Below, piece after piece: positions 63,814 to 64,000 of a DNA stretch of 64,000 bases (its first letter is position 1; every line of letters begins with the position of its first letter). The notes below the pieces were generated by a model. It searched no databases, was not told where the DNA came from, and was given only the letters and a program-made list of their open reading frames with translations. Origin of the DNA: Fibrobacter sp. UWT2. GTDB taxonomy: Bacteria; Fibrobacterota; Fibrobacteria; Fibrobacterales; Fibrobacteraceae. The position numbers were made by a program, and so were the translations under genes. The DNA lies in assembly GCF_900142545.1 (NCBI RefSeq), contig NZ_FRBF01000002.1:1-64000 (forward strand), given 5' to 3'.

Positions 63814-64000
63814 GGCTTGATGGTTATCGGTGTTCCGTCTTTGACGGCGTCGTAGATTTCTTCGATTTCGTCGTTCGTGACGGCGATACAGCCGGCGGTC
63901 CAGTCTTTCCACCGGTGCCAGAATTTAAAGAGGAATGCCGGAACTTTGTTCGGGTAGCCGTGAATCATGATGTCGCCCCCAGGCTCGTAATAGCCTTCTT
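63810..64000 (-). CDS. L,D-transpeptidase (YkuD-type) C-terminal part, truncated by the window edge
   Basis: The last 62 codons of a gene continuing beyond 64000. The visible part has IMIHGYPNKV, where His belongs to the HG motif, and WTAGCIAVTNDEIEEIY, where Cys is the nucleophile (S/T-x-GC-I-x-V-x-N). YkuD enzymes form 3-3 cross-links in peptidoglycan or attach lipoproteins to the wall. It converges on the PH-domain gene with a 3-nt overlap. Confidence 0.88.
   Translation of the reverse strand, partial: EGYYEPGGDIMIHGYPNKVPAFLFKFWHRWKDWTAGCIAVTNDEIEEIYDAVKDGTPITIKP

Overview
The window looks like chromosomal DNA of a Fibrobacter species. The support is two lipoproteins with the Fibrobacter succinogenes major paralogous (FISUMP) domain, secreted glycoside hydrolases (GH74, GH43), GLUG-repeat surface proteins sharing a short C-terminal module, a meso-diaminopimelate dehydrogenase, and roughly balanced GC. 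No rRNA, tRNA, CRISPR array, transposase or phage gene was found. Base composition and gene style look uniform, apart from the lower-GC repeat gene at 132-3188.

Layout. 132-7930: a large GLUG/InlB-repeat surface protein, two tiny tandem ORFs (46 and 47 aa) sharing a KKxYxxPSME leader-like motif, an intrinsic terminator, then a tight operon of nucleotidyltransferase, HprK-like kinase, S26-type peptidase, PqqD-like recognition protein and ABC exporter. This resembles the accessory and export part of a lasso-type RiPP cluster but has no visible cyclase or transglutaminase-type protease. It is the best candidate for an undescribed system. 8133-19878: GH74 xyloglucanase, YbiT-like ABC-F protein with a degenerate second ATP site, a 1478-aa double 2-hydroxyacyl-CoA dehydratase activase, a ThiE/TenI-like barrel and a GH43 enzyme. 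20139-25420: HD-GYP response regulator, hybrid histidine kinase and a zinc-ribbon membrane protein. 25448-31493: lipoproteins, fructose-bisphosphate aldolase, OmpA/DUF4398 envelope pair, Ddh and a FISUMP lipoprotein. 31527-37021 (minus): an amidoligase neighbourhood (C39-like peptidase, RLAN/RimK ATP-grasp, GCS2-like ligase, Tyr-phosphatase lipoprotein, N-formylglutamate amidohydrolase). 37236-47199: MORN-like secreted protein, dnaA, membrane protein, squalene/phytoene synthase, lspA, RluA-type pseudouridine synthase, alr, and an AgmX/TonB-like protein. 47305-57100: M29 aminopeptidase, GLUG protein, asd, ssb, NamZ-type muramidase, superoxide dismutase, two lipoproteins and a formate/nitrite transporter. 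57161-64000: iron alcohol dehydrogenase, two GNATs, an SDR, a FISUMP lipoprotein, a PH-domain membrane protein and a truncated L,D-transpeptidase.

Themes. Several genes serve the DAP/peptidoglycan/envelope axis (ddh, asd, alr, NamZ, L,D-transpeptidase, OmpA, lspA), although they are not one operon. Many genes lack a Shine-Dalgarno sequence and instead have a TAnnTTT element 5-8 nt before the start codon, which suggests leaderless or near-leaderless transcripts. Other genes have strong AGGAG sites. Intergenic DNA is rich in intrinsic terminators, short micro-hairpins, and a dispersed GGAAGTA-type hairpin repeat present in two inverted copies. A 27-bp palindromic element occurs upstream of both the HD-GYP regulator and the alr/AgmX divergent region, and looks like a shared operator.

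All functional calls rest on motif recognition by eye; no database search was run.
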